In this document: positions 55,216 through 63,559 of the stretch, piece by piece
Position numbering within the stretch: the first letter of the stretch is position 1
Layout: every line of letters begins with the position of its first letter
From: Cupidesulfovibrio sp000226255
GTDB lineage: Bacteria > Desulfobacterota > Desulfovibrionia > Desulfovibrionales > Desulfovibrionaceae
Assembly (NCBI RefSeq): GCF_003402415.2
Contig: NZ_AP036014.1
Location: 2,356,001 to 2,420,000, forward strand
Length of the DNA: 64,000 nucleotides
Reading direction: 5' to 3'
Notes under the pieces: model-generated
Database searches by the model: none
The model's input: only the letters and a program-made list of their open reading frames with translations
What the model was told of the DNA's origin: nothing
Position numbers and translations under genes: made by a program

Positions 55216-55413
55216 AGCTACCCCATACTGCCCCGATGCTTCCCCGCCCGGTGCGCCCATAGCCGGAATGGACGACTGCCGTCAGGATGAACGGCCGTCA
55301 GATACACTCTAGCCGGAGGCGGCGCGGCGCGCAACGCCGGAATGCACGCTGGCCGACTGGATTGCCCGGCAGAACGTATCATGCGGCGACGGCCCCTGCA
55401 CTGCCCGGCTCGA

Positions 55414-55581
55414 TCAGGACGCCTCGCGCACGATGGCCTGCTCGCGCCGCAGGGGGCACCACGAGGGGCGGTCCTGCTCCGGGTCCAGCGGGCGGTGCTT
55501 GGGCGTGGAAAGGTTGCAGCGGGCAGGTTCGCCCTGACTGCAGAAGGGACAGTCGCTGCACTTGCGGACGACGATGATCAT
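55414..55581 (-). CDS. Small five-cysteine protein, function unknown
   Basis: 55-residue protein: MIIVVRKCSDCPFCSQGE, then C22 and C42. The spacing C8-x2-C11-x2-C14-x7-C22-x19-C42 resembles small zinc- or iron-binding proteins. AAGGAT is 7 bases upstream of the ATG. No family was recognised. It sits between the response regulator and the 300-bp element, on the same strand as both neighbours. Confidence 0.6.
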   Translation of the reverse strand: MIIVVRKCSDCPFCSQGEPARCNLSTPKHRPLDPEQDRPSWCPLRREQAIVREAS

Positions 55582-55616
55582 GGCGGTATCCTTGGCGTGC
55601 CGCGCCGGGCGCGGGT

Positions 55617-55916
55617 TAGGGGCTGTCTTCAAATCAGGATTTTCGTTCGTTGGCAAGGAAAACGAGCCTGGCATGAGGGAGTGCCTCAGCCGTTAAGTGA
55701 GCGAAGCGAACTTTACGGATGAGGACCGCAGAGCGCCCCAGCCGTTGGTGAGCGAAGCGAACTTTACGGATGAGGACCGCAGAGCGCCCCAGCCGTTGGT
55801 GAGCGAAGCGAACCTTACGGATAGGGACCGCAGCGCGCGGATAAGGACAGCAACGCCATGGCAGGCGAAGATTGACGTAGCCAACGGACGAAAAGACAAT
55901 TTCAAGGCAGCCCCTA
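55617..55916. mobile_element. 300-bp MITE-like element with TA target duplication
   Basis: Ends are inverted repeats: 55617-55634 and 55899-55916 match at 16 of 18 bases (TAGGGGCTG..), and similarity continues to about 59 bases (second matching block GCCTGGCATG at 55666-55675 and its mate at 55857-55866). TA flanks both ends, the target duplication of IS630/Tc1-type transposition. There is no transposase inside; the interior is a 51-bp tandem repeat. The right-hand TA supplies the first two bases of the priA stop codon. Confidence 0.72.
55697..55835. repeat. 51-bp tandem repeat, two full copies and part of a third
   Basis: Unit begins GTGAGCGAAGCGAACTTTAC. Copies at 55697-55747 and 55748-55798 are identical or nearly so; a third partial, diverged copy begins at 55799. 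The unit is a multiple of three, so an open frame runs through it, but no start signal supports a protein. Enclosed by the 300-bp element. Confidence 0.85.
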
Positions 55917-58358
55917 CATCATGTTGACGGGATCCAGGTCCAGCGAGATGCGCAGGTGGCTCGTGCCCGGGGTTGCACCGGCCGCTCCGAACAGCGCACG
56001 GATGCTCGGCCAGTCGTCGGCCTTCAGCAGACACTGAAAGCGCTTGCGCCCGCGCAGCAACGGCAGCGGCGAAGGAGCGGGGCCCAGCACCTGCACGCCG
56101 CGCTCGCGCCCCAGGCCGCGCACCGCGTTGGCGAAACGGGCCAGTTCCTCCTGCCCACCCGCGAAATCCATGGGATAGCTGATGCGCACCAGCGCAAGGC
56201 GCACGAACGGAGGGTAGCGCCGCCGCTGGCGGATGGCAATCTCGTGGGCGTAGAACCCTTCGTAGTCCGCCGTGCGCACGAAATTCCAGCAGTAGTGGGA
56301 AGGGTCGCGGGTCTGGATGAGCACCCGGCCCGGCTTTTCGCCACGCCCGGCCCGCCCGGCCGACTGCACCAGCAACTGGAAGGTGCGCTCCGCCGCCCGG
56401 TAGTCCGGCAGGTTCAGGCCCAAATCGCCGTCGGCCACCACGGCCAGGGTCACGTCCGGAAAGTGGTGCCCCTTGGAGAGCATCTGGGTGCCCACCAGCA
56501 CCTGCGCCTCGCGCCGGGCAAAAGCCCCCAGGATTTCCTCCATCCGGCCCGGCCTTCTGGTGGAGTCGCGGTCCAGCCGCAGCACCTTGCCCCCGGCGGG
56601 CAGCAGCGCCGCCAGGGTTTCCTCCAGTTTTTCCGTGCCTTCGCCCATGGGCAGGTAGTGCATGCACTTGCAGTTGGGACAGGTGGCCGGATACGGCACG
56701 GAATGCCCGCAATAGTGGCACACCAGCCGTTCACGCCCCTTGTGGTAGGTAAGGCCAATGTCGCAGTGCGGGCAGCGGGCCACGGTACCGCAGTCCAGGC
56801 AGTACATCAGCGGGGCGTAGCCGCGCCGGTTCAGCAGGATCACCGCCTGCTCGCCGCGTTGCACCGTTTCGCGCAGGGCCGCGCCGCTCTGGGCCGCCAA
56901 CACCGAATCGGTGGAGGAAAGATCCTTGATGTCCACCAGTTCCACGTCGGGCAGGGTGCCGCCACCGGCCCGCTCCGGCAGGGCCGCCATGGGCAGCCGC
57001 CCCTCGTGCATGGCGTGGAAGGTCTTCACGTCCGGTGTGGCGGATCCCAGCACCAGCAGTCCCGCCCCCTGCCCCACCCGGAACCAGGCCACTTCCTTGG
57101 CCTGATAGGCCAGCCCCTCGTCCTGCTTGAACGAGGTGTCGTGCTCTTCGTCCAGCACCACCACGCCAAGGTCGGGCGCGGGCAGGAACAGGGCCGAACG
57201 GGTGCCCACGATAAGGCACGGCTCGCTCCGTGCGGCCAGCGCGCGAAAGGTGCGCTCGCGCTGTGACGGCCCCTGGTAGCCGTGGAAAAAGAACATCGGC
57301 GCGCCGGGCAGGCGCTCGTCCACGTCGCGGCGCAGCTTGCAGGCCAGCGCCACCTCCGGGGCCAGCAGCATCACCGAACGCCCGCGGGCAAGGCATTCCC
57401 GCGCAAGGTCCAGGTATACCGCCGTCTTGCCGCTGCCGGTCACGCCGTACAGCAGGCGATGTTCCGCGCGCGACCCATCCAGCGCGGCCAGAAAGTCGTG
57501 CAGGGCCGCGCGCTGGTTCGCGTTCAGTTCAAAGGGGGCATCCGGCGGACCATACAGGCAGGCCGGGCCTTCACCCTCGGCGGCCTCGTCGCAGGCGCAG
57601 TCGGCCTCGTCGCGCCGGGTAACCGCCACAAGCCCGCGCTTCAGCAGCCCCTCCAGCGCCGTGGCCGCTGCCGCGCCAAGGTCGCGCAGCACAGCGCGGC
57701 GGCTGGCCGAGCCCTTTTCCCACAGGTATTCCAGCAGCTGCACCTGGCGCACGGCGGAAGGACGCACCGGCCACGGCGGGTCAGCCGTCACCGCGCACAG
57801 TTCCGCGTCGGCGGCGTCCTCGGCCTTGTCCAGCACCTCGCCCCGGCCCTCCATCCAGGCCAGCCCCAGACGGTGCAGCGCCGAAGGGTCCTTGTCCGCC
57901 AGGGGCACCAAGTCGCGAAACTTCAGCGTCCGCGCCCGGCCATCCTCGAAGAAACGCAACCGCACCTGGGTGGTGCGCAGGCCCACGGGCAGGAAGTTAC
58001 CCAGTATCTGCCCCTCGCTCGCCGCCTGCCGCAACGCCAGTTGCCGCACCATGTCCAGATACCCGGCGTCCAGCAGCGGTCCGCGCTCCAGTGGCCACAG
58101 CATGGGCCGGGGCACCACGCCTTCCGGCAGCGCCCTGCCGTCTGCTCCACCGTTTGGGCCGCCGCTTGCCGCCGCGTGCGACTCGTCGTCCAGCAACACG
58201 CCCACTCGCACCGCGCCGTTGCCCAGCGGCACGGCCACCCGCGTGCCCCGACGCCATGCCTGTGGCGGCAGCCACGGAGGCACGGCGTACGTCAGCGTGG
58301 CGTACGGCGGACTGAGCAGCGCGACGGCGCGCAGCGATGGGGCGGTATTGGTGGGCAT
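55914..58358 (-). CDS. priA: Primosomal replication helicase PriA
   Basis: 814-residue DNA helicase that restarts stalled forks. N-terminal 3'-DNA-binding domain, then helicase motifs: Walker A GVTGSGKT, DEEH box (VLDEEHDTSFKQ), and a zinc region with CLDCGTVARCPHC and CHYCG/CPNC pairs within the second RecA lobe. The C-terminal domain ends in DPVNMM, whose stop is TAG at the very edge of the 300-bp element. The start is the ATG at 58358; a TTG nine codons earlier is an alternative and has no better signal. It follows galU with a terminator between. Confidence 0.94.
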   Translation of the reverse strand: MPTNTAPSLRAVALLSPPYATLTYAVPPWLPPQAWRRGTRVAVPLGNGAVRVGVLLDDESHAAASGGPNGGADGRALPEGVVPRPMLWPLERGPLLDAGYLDMVRQLALRQAASEGQILGNFLPVGLRTTQVRLRFFEDGRARTLKFRDLVPLADKDPSALHRLGLAWMEGRGEVLDKAEDAADAELCAVTADPPWPVRPSAVRQVQLLEYLWEKGSASRRAVLRDLGAAAATALEGLLKRGLVAVTRRDEADCACDEAAEGEGPACLYGPPDAPFELNANQRAALHDFLAALDGSRAEHRLLYGVTGSGKTAVYLDLARECLARGRSVMLLAPEVALACKLRRDVDERLPGAPMFFFHGYQGPSQRERTFRALAARSEPCLIVGTRSALFLPAPDLGVVVLDEEHDTSFKQDEGLAYQAKEVAWFRVGQGAGLLVLGSATPDVKTFHAMHEGRLPMAALPERAGGGTLPDVELVDIKDLSSTDSVLAAQSGAALRETVQRGEQAVILLNRRGYAPLMYCLDCGTVARCPHCDIGLTYHKGRERLVCHYCGHSVPYPATCPNCKCMHYLPMGEGTEKLEETLAALLPAGGKVLRLDRDSTRRPGRMEEILGAFARREAQVLVGTQMLSKGHHFPDVTLAVVADGDLGLNLPDYRAAERTFQLLVQSAGRAGRGEKPGRVLIQTRDPSHYCWNFVRTADYEGFYAHEIAIRQRRRYPPFVRLALVRISYPMDFAGGQEELARFANAVRGLGRERGVQVLGPAPSPLPLLRGRKRFQCLLKADDWPSIRALFGAAGATPGTSHLRISLDLDPVNMM

Positions 58359-58399
58359 GCGCAAGGGGTACCAAAGAAGGGACAAGCACGAGAAGAGAA

Positions 58400-58426
58400 C
58401 CGGGGGGCGGAAACTCCTCCCCCCGG
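58400..58426 (-). terminator. Terminator of galU
   Basis: CCGGGGGG/CCCCCCGG stem with an 11-base loop, followed on the galU strand by TTCTCTTCTC. It lies 33 bases after the galU stop and just before priA. Confidence 0.6.
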
Positions 58427-58459
58427 CCAGCGTTCACGACATTCCGGAATACCCGAAGC

Positions 58460-59335
58460 CTACGTGCCGCTGTACGGCAGCAGCGGCTTGAGCTGGCGCA
58501 CCAGCTCGTCGCGCAGTTCTTCGTCCTGCAAGGCAAAGTAGATGTTGGCGGTAAGGTATTCCGCCCAGTCGCCCGCGTCGAAGCGCATGCCGCGAATCTT
58601 CACGGCCAGCAGGCCCCGGTCGTCGGCCAGCATCTGCAAGGCGTCGGTGAGCTGGATTTCGCCGCCGTGGCCCGGCTTCATCTGTTCAAGGCAACGGAAG
58701 ATGTCTGGGGTGAGCACGTAGCGGCCCACGATGGCCAGGCGCGAAGGCGCCTCGCCCAGCTTGGGCTTTTCCACCAGCTTGTTGACCTTGAAAATGCCGG
58801 GGGCGAATTCCTCGCCAGAGATGATGCCGTAGCGGTTCACCTTGTCGGCGGGCACTTCCATCACCCCGATGACGGGCAGCCGTTCGGAGGCGGCCACGTC
58901 GATGAGCTGCTTGATGCCCGGCGTCATGCCGAACATCAGGTCGTCGCCCACCATGACGGCGAAGGTTTCGTCGCGCACCACGTCCCGCGCGCAGAGCACC
59001 GCGTGGCCAAGGCCCAGCTGCTGCTTCTGGCGGATGGAGATGATGTTGACCATCTCGGCCACCTCGCGCACCTGCCGCAACATCTCGGTCTTTCCGGCGC
59101 GTTCCAGCACGCTTTCCAACTGCAGGTTGTAGTCGAAGTGGTCCTCGATGATCTTCTTGTCGCGGTTGGTGACAAAGACCACGTCGCCGATGCCCGAGCG
59201 GATGGCCTCTTCAACCACGTACTGCACCACCGGCTTGTTGTAGACCGGCAGCATTTCCTTCGGGATGTTCTTGGTGGCGGGAAGCGAACGGGTACCCCAG
59301 CCGGCGACGGGAATGACGACCTTGCGGATGTTCAT
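58460..59335 (-). CDS. galU: UTP-glucose-1-phosphate uridylyltransferase
   Basis: 291-residue nucleotidyltransferase. The G-rich substrate loop GWGTRSLPATKNIPKEMLP (residues 12-30), the VGDDLMFG metal segment and VNRYGIISGEE are family marks. It makes UDP-glucose for polysaccharide and lipopolysaccharide synthesis. It follows glmM by 116 bases on the same strand, so two nucleotide-sugar enzymes are together. Confidence 0.96.
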   Translation of the reverse strand: MNIRKVVIPVAGWGTRSLPATKNIPKEMLPVYNKPVVQYVVEEAIRSGIGDVVFVTNRDKKIIEDHFDYNLQLESVLERAGKTEMLRQVREVAEMVNIISIRQKQQLGLGHAVLCARDVVRDETFAVMVGDDLMFGMTPGIKQLIDVAASERLPVIGVMEVPADKVNRYGIISGEEFAPGIFKVNKLVEKPKLGEAPSRLAIVGRYVLTPDIFRCLEQMKPGHGGEIQLTDALQMLADDRGLLAVKIRGMRFDAGDWAEYLTANIYFALQDEELRDELVRQLKPLLPYSGT

Positions 59336-59451
59336 GGGGGGCTCCTTTGGGATGTGTCGTCGTGTCGGCCTTCACGGTCCGGACGCATCTCCCGCGAGCC
59401 GAGGGCCTTCCGGTGTTCCCTGGCGCGCAGCGATGCACGGGGCGCCGAAGA

Positions 59452-60804
59452 CTAACGCAGATGCTTCTGCACCGTCTCCGCCAGCAGCGAAGCCAGCCGC
59501 TTCACCTGCTCGGGGTCCTCGCCCTCCACCATCACGCGGCAGACGGCCTCTGTGCCCGAGTAGCGCAGCAGCACGCGGCCCCTGTCGCCCAGTTCCGCCT
59601 CGACCTTGGCCACTCCGTCGAGCACGGGCTGGCACTGTTCGAAGGGAATCTTCCGCTCCACATGAACATTGATAAGCTCCTGCGGGAAAAGCTGCAACTG
59701 GCCCGCCAGTTCGGACAGGGGCCGGTCGCGCTCGCGCATGATGCGCAGTATCTGCAGGGCGGCCATCAGGCCGTCGCCCGTGGTGCCGTGGTCCATGAAG
59801 ATGAGGTGGCCGGACTGCTCGCCGCCCAGGTTCGCCCCTTCGCGGCGCATGGCCTCGACCACGTAGCGGTCGCCCACTGGGGTGCGCAGCAGCCTGCAGC
59901 CGCGCTCCTTCATGAACACCTCGAGCGCCATGTTGCTCATGACCGTGGCGACCAGGGTGTTGTTGCGCAACTCGCCGCGCCGCAGCATGTCTTCCGCGCA
60001 CAGGGCCATGATCTGGTCTCCGTCGAGCACGGTGCCCTTCTCGTCCACCACGATGAGCCGGTCGGCGTCGCCATCCAGGGCCAAGCCCACGTCGGCGCGG
60101 GTTTCCAGCACCTTGCCAGCGGCCACGCCGGGGTACAGCGAGCCGCACTGGTGGTTGATGTTCAGGCCGTTGGGCTCGGTGCCGATCTTGATCACCTCCG
60201 CTCCCAGCTCTTCAAGGGCCAGCGGGGCCACCTTGTAATTGGCGCCGTTGGCGCAGTCGAGCACCACGCGCATGCCATCCAGAGTGAGGTGCGAGGGAAA
60301 GCTGTTCTTCAGGTAGACGATGTACCGGCCGGGAGAGTCCTCGATCTTGGCGGCGCGACCCACGCGTTCGGGCGCGGGGTAGTCCCACTGCCAGTCGGGG
60401 TCCAGCACCATGTCGGTGATCTTGTTCTCCGTCTCGTCGGGCAGCTTGAAGCCGTCCTTGTCGAAGAACTTGATGCCGTTGTCCATGAACGGGTTGTGCG
60501 AGGCGGAAATGACCACGCCAAGGTCGGCCCGCATGTTGCGGGTCAAAAAGGCGATGGCGGGCGTGGGCAGCGGCCCCACCAGGTACACGTCCATGCCCGC
60601 GGCGCACAGCCCGGCGGTAAGCGCCGACTCGAACACGTAGCCGGACAGGCGGGTGTCCTTGCCGATGACCACCCGGTGGCGGCGTTGACCGTTACGGAAA
60701 TGCGTACCCGCCGCAAGGCCCAGACGCAGGGCCACGTCGGCGGTCATGGGATAGATGTTCACCTGGCCGCGCAGGCCGTCGGTGCCGAACAGGCGTTTGC
60801 CCAT
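59452..60804 (-). CDS. glmM: Phosphoglucosamine mutase
   Basis: 450 residues. The phosphoserine is Ser102 in VISASHNPFMDNGIKFF; the metal loop DGDADR and the sugar-binding GEQSGHLIF are present. It converts glucosamine-6-phosphate to glucosamine-1-phosphate for UDP-GlcNAc and peptidoglycan. In Firmicutes GlmM binds and is inhibited with CdaA; here the same gene order cdaA-cdaR-glmM is kept. Confidence 0.96.
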   Translation of the reverse strand: MGKRLFGTDGLRGQVNIYPMTADVALRLGLAAGTHFRNGQRRHRVVIGKDTRLSGYVFESALTAGLCAAGMDVYLVGPLPTPAIAFLTRNMRADLGVVISASHNPFMDNGIKFFDKDGFKLPDETENKITDMVLDPDWQWDYPAPERVGRAAKIEDSPGRYIVYLKNSFPSHLTLDGMRVVLDCANGANYKVAPLALEELGAEVIKIGTEPNGLNINHQCGSLYPGVAAGKVLETRADVGLALDGDADRLIVVDEKGTVLDGDQIMALCAEDMLRRGELRNNTLVATVMSNMALEVFMKERGCRLLRTPVGDRYVVEAMRREGANLGGEQSGHLIFMDHGTTGDGLMAALQILRIMRERDRPLSELAGQLQLFPQELINVHVERKIPFEQCQPVLDGVAKVEAELGDRGRVLLRYSGTEAVCRVMVEGEDPEQVKRLASLLAETVQKHLR

Positions 60805-60978
60805 CTGCGAATCCTCTCTGGATTGTGCGTTGGCGGCCAGCGCCGCCGGTGCGCCTCACTACAGCATTTGGCGGGGTTCTTCAATCGTCGGCAGGGGCCG
60901 CGAAGGCCGGGGGTCGCCTGGGGCACAGCGCCCGGACAGCGCCCGGACAGCGCAACGCCCTGAGGAACGCGCCCGGTG

Positions 60979-61878
60979 CTACTTGCGGAAGGTCACGTTC
61001 ACCGCGTCGGGCGAAATGTCCTTCAGCCGCACCTTCTCCGGCAGGTCCACCCGCACCGGCAGCTTCGCCTGGCCGGGCATGGTCCCCACCGGAACCTCGG
61101 CGTACACGCGCACCCCGCGCAGCGCGACCTCGTCGGCGGCCACCGAGGCGGGCATTTCCAGCAGCAGCGTGACCGTGCGCGGCGAAACCTGCGCCCGCAG
61201 CCCCTGCGGAGGCCGCACGGACACCTCGCGCTTCAGGGTGGTTTCCTTGATGCGCACGCCAAGGGTGAACTGAACGGACACCGTGGGGGGGATGGATTCC
61301 GTGGCCTCGGGCAGAATCGGGGTGGCCTGAACCTCCATGGACCCCGCCTCGTCCAGCGCGGGTGCAGCCACCGCCACCTTCACCTTGTCGATGCGCGAAA
61401 TCAGCGTTTCCGGCCCGCGCAGATGCACCCTGGGAGGCACCACCTCGGTCTTGTCGATGCGCAGGTCCACGGGCAGGATGCCGTTCAGGTCAACGGTGAC
61501 CGGCACGTCCTTCTCGCCGATGGCGTCCACCTCAAGCGTCAGCCGCGAGGGAATGATCTCCACCACCTCGAAGGCCCGCGCCTCGGGCAGCTTTTCGGCC
61601 GTCAGGGGCACGATGTTGGTGCCGCGCTTCAGCCCGCTGAGGTCGATGGCGTAGTTCAGGTCGCGCGAATTCATGACGCGCACCAGCCCCTTGGGGCCGC
61701 GCACGCGCACGCTGACCTTGTTGACCAGCCCTTCGCGCACCACGAGGTTCTGGGGAATACCCTTGAATTCCAGCCGCACCTCGCTCACGACTTCCACCCG
61801 TTCGCGCCCGGTGACCATGTACCAGAGGGTGACGGCCATGACGAAGGCCATTATGGCATATTGCCAGTTGGAACGCAC
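60979..61878 (-). CDS. cdaR: YbbR-domain regulator of diadenylate cyclase
   Basis: 299 residues from a GTG at 61878, with GGAG 8 bases upstream. A single N-terminal membrane helix (YAIMAFVMAVTLWYM) is followed by three to four YbbR beta repeats outside the membrane (for example GPKGLVRVMNSRDLNYAIDLSG; GPETLISRIDKVKVAV). In Gram-positives YbbR/CdaR binds CdaA and tunes c-di-AMP synthesis. It starts 3 bases after the cdaA stop, so the two are translationally coupled. Confidence 0.88.
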   Translation of the reverse strand: MRSNWQYAIMAFVMAVTLWYMVTGRERVEVVSEVRLEFKGIPQNLVVREGLVNKVSVRVRGPKGLVRVMNSRDLNYAIDLSGLKRGTNIVPLTAEKLPEARAFEVVEIIPSRLTLEVDAIGEKDVPVTVDLNGILPVDLRIDKTEVVPPRVHLRGPETLISRIDKVKVAVAAPALDEAGSMEVQATPILPEATESIPPTVSVQFTLGVRIKETTLKREVSVRPPQGLRAQVSPRTVTLLLEMPASVAADEVALRGVRVYAEVPVGTMPGQAKLPVRVDLPEKVRLKDISPDAVNVTFRK

Positions 61879-61880
61879 GG

Positions 61881-62624
61881 CTACTTCTCCAGGATGTTCT
61901 TGAGCACGCGCTTCAGGCGCGTGGCGTCGAGGCTGGTGGTCAGCTTGCCGCCCACGGCCACGGTGACGGCCCCGCGCTCTTCCGAAACCACCACCGCCAC
62001 GGCATCGCTTTCTTCGGTGATGCCGAGCGCGGCGCGGTGCCGGGTTCCGAAGTCCTGCCGGTCCACGGTGGCCAGCGGCAGGATGCACGCGGCCGCAGCC
62101 AGCTCGCCCTTGCGGATGATCACCGCGCCGTCGTGCAGGGGCGTCTTGGGAAAGAAGATGGTGATGAGCAACTCGCGCGAGAGCGCGGCACCCAGCTTCA
62201 CCCCGCGCTCGATCATGTCGCCCAGGGCCACGTTGCGCTCGATGACGATGAGCGCGCCGATCTTGCGCTGGGCAAGGTACAGCGCCGCGCCGATGATCTC
62301 GTTCAGGGTGTCGTCGGCGGTGGTCTTCTTGCGAAAGAAGCTGCGCGCGCCCATGTCTGTGAGGGCCTGGCGGATGTCGCGCTGGAACAGCACGATGATG
62401 ACCAGGAACAACGAACCGAAAAAGCTCTCCAGCAGCCACCCCAGCGTGTACAGCCCAAGCTCGCGCGACACGAAATAGGTGACCACCAGCAACAGCAGCC
62501 CGTAGATGGCCGACACGGCGCGCGTGTCCTTGACCATGACGATGATGCGGTAGAACAGCGCGGTGACCAGCGCTATGTCCAGAAGGTCGCGCCAGTTGGC
62601 GGTGACGTTCTCGAGTCCCAGCAT
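61881..62624 (-). CDS. cdaA: Diadenylate cyclase CdaA (DacA)
   Basis: 247-residue membrane enzyme: three N-terminal helices, then a DAC domain with the catalytic DGA motif (D165, in PLHDGAVI) and RHR motif (R195-R197, GTRHRAALG). It joins two ATP into cyclic-di-AMP. ATG overlaps the folP stop by one base. By family it is cytoplasmic-facing. c-di-AMP is best known in Gram-positive bacteria. Confidence 0.93.
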   Translation of the reverse strand: MLGLENVTANWRDLLDIALVTALFYRIIVMVKDTRAVSAIYGLLLLVVTYFVSRELGLYTLGWLLESFFGSLFLVIIVLFQRDIRQALTDMGARSFFRKKTTADDTLNEIIGAALYLAQRKIGALIVIERNVALGDMIERGVKLGAALSRELLITIFFPKTPLHDGAVIIRKGELAAAACILPLATVDRQDFGTRHRAALGITEESDAVAVVVSEERGAVTVAVGGKLTTSLDATRLKRVLKNILEK

Positions 62625-63559
62625 CAGTTCTCCGTCCGTGGCGCGGGGGCCATGGCTTGGGTAAGGCGCAGGGTGCGCACCGTTTCCGCCACGTCGTGCA
62701 CCCGGTGGCACAACACGCCGCGCGAGGCCAGCAGGGCCGTGGCGACCTGCGTCGCGCCGCCGCGCTGCCCCTGCCCCAGGTCCAGCAGCCCGCCGAACAG
62801 CGACTTGTTGGAAAGTCCCATCAGCACGGGGCGCCCCAGGGCGTTGAAGCGTTCGATGTGGCGCAGGATCTCGAAATTGTGTTCCGTCAGCTTGCCGAAG
62901 CCGATGCCGGGATCAAGCAGGATGCGCGACTCCGGCAGCCCCGCCCGCACGAGCACATCCATCTTTTCGTGAAAGAAGTCCAGCAGCGAATCGAGCACGC
63001 TGGCATAGGACGGGGCATCCTGCATGGTTTCCGGGCGGCCCAGGCTGTGCATCAGCACGTAGCCGGGCTTGTAGTGGGCCAGCACGTCGAGCAGGCCGGG
63101 GTCGAAGGCGCATGCGGAAATGTCGTTGATGATGTCCACGCCCTCGTCCAGCACCGCCGCGGCCGTGCCCGCCTTGTAGGTGTCCACCGAAAGCAGCGGA
63201 GCGCCGCCCCCCGCGCGGGCCGCGTACCCGTCGCGGATGCCCCGCACCACGGGCAGCACGCGCGCCAGTTCCTCTTCCAGGGGCACCGGCTCGGCGTAGG
63301 GCCGCGATGATTCGCCGCCGATGTCCAGCACGTGCGCCCCCTCCGCCGCCAAGCGCAGGGCGTGGGTGACCGCCGCCTCGTGCGAGACGTAGCGCCCGCC
63401 ATCGTGGAACGAGTCTGGCGTGACGTTGACGATGCCGAAGATGACGAAGGAAACCGGAGAAACGGGGGAGCCAAAGGGAGCAGGGGGGGCGGGCGTCACC
63501 GCCCTTCCCCCCCTTACGGTCCAGATAGCCTGTTGCGCGTGGCCGAAAGCCGTCGCCAT
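62624..63559 (-). CDS. folP: Dihydropteroate synthase
   Basis: 311-residue TIM barrel that joins p-aminobenzoate to pterin in folate synthesis and is the target of sulfonamides. FGIVNVTPDSFHDGG, DIGGESSRP and DPGIGFGK are family motifs. The catalytic body begins near residue 40; the first ~38 residues are a poorly conserved Pro/Val-rich lead. The start overlaps the ftsH stop (TGATG). The order ftsH-folP is common. Confidence 0.95.
   Translation of the reverse strand: MATAFGHAQQAIWTVRGGRAVTPAPPAPFGSPVSPVSFVIFGIVNVTPDSFHDGGRYVSHEAAVTHALRLAAEGAHVLDIGGESSRPYAEPVPLEEELARVLPVVRGIRDGYAARAGGGAPLLSVDTYKAGTAAAVLDEGVDIINDISACAFDPGLLDVLAHYKPGYVLMHSLGRPETMQDAPSYASVLDSLLDFFHEKMDVLVRAGLPESRILLDPGIGFGKLTEHNFEILRHIERFNALGRPVLMGLSNKSLFGGLLDLGQGQRGGATQVATALLASRGVLCHRVHDVAETVRTLRLTQAMAPAPRTEN

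Noticed and set aside
55697..55835. Possible CRISPR array
   Set aside because: Repeats are directly abutted without spacers, so this is a tandem repeat.
55697..55927. 76-codon plus-strand frame with 17-residue repeats
   Set aside because: It is the translation of the 51-bp tandem repeat inside the mobile element, has no ribosome-binding site and ends in unrelated sequence.
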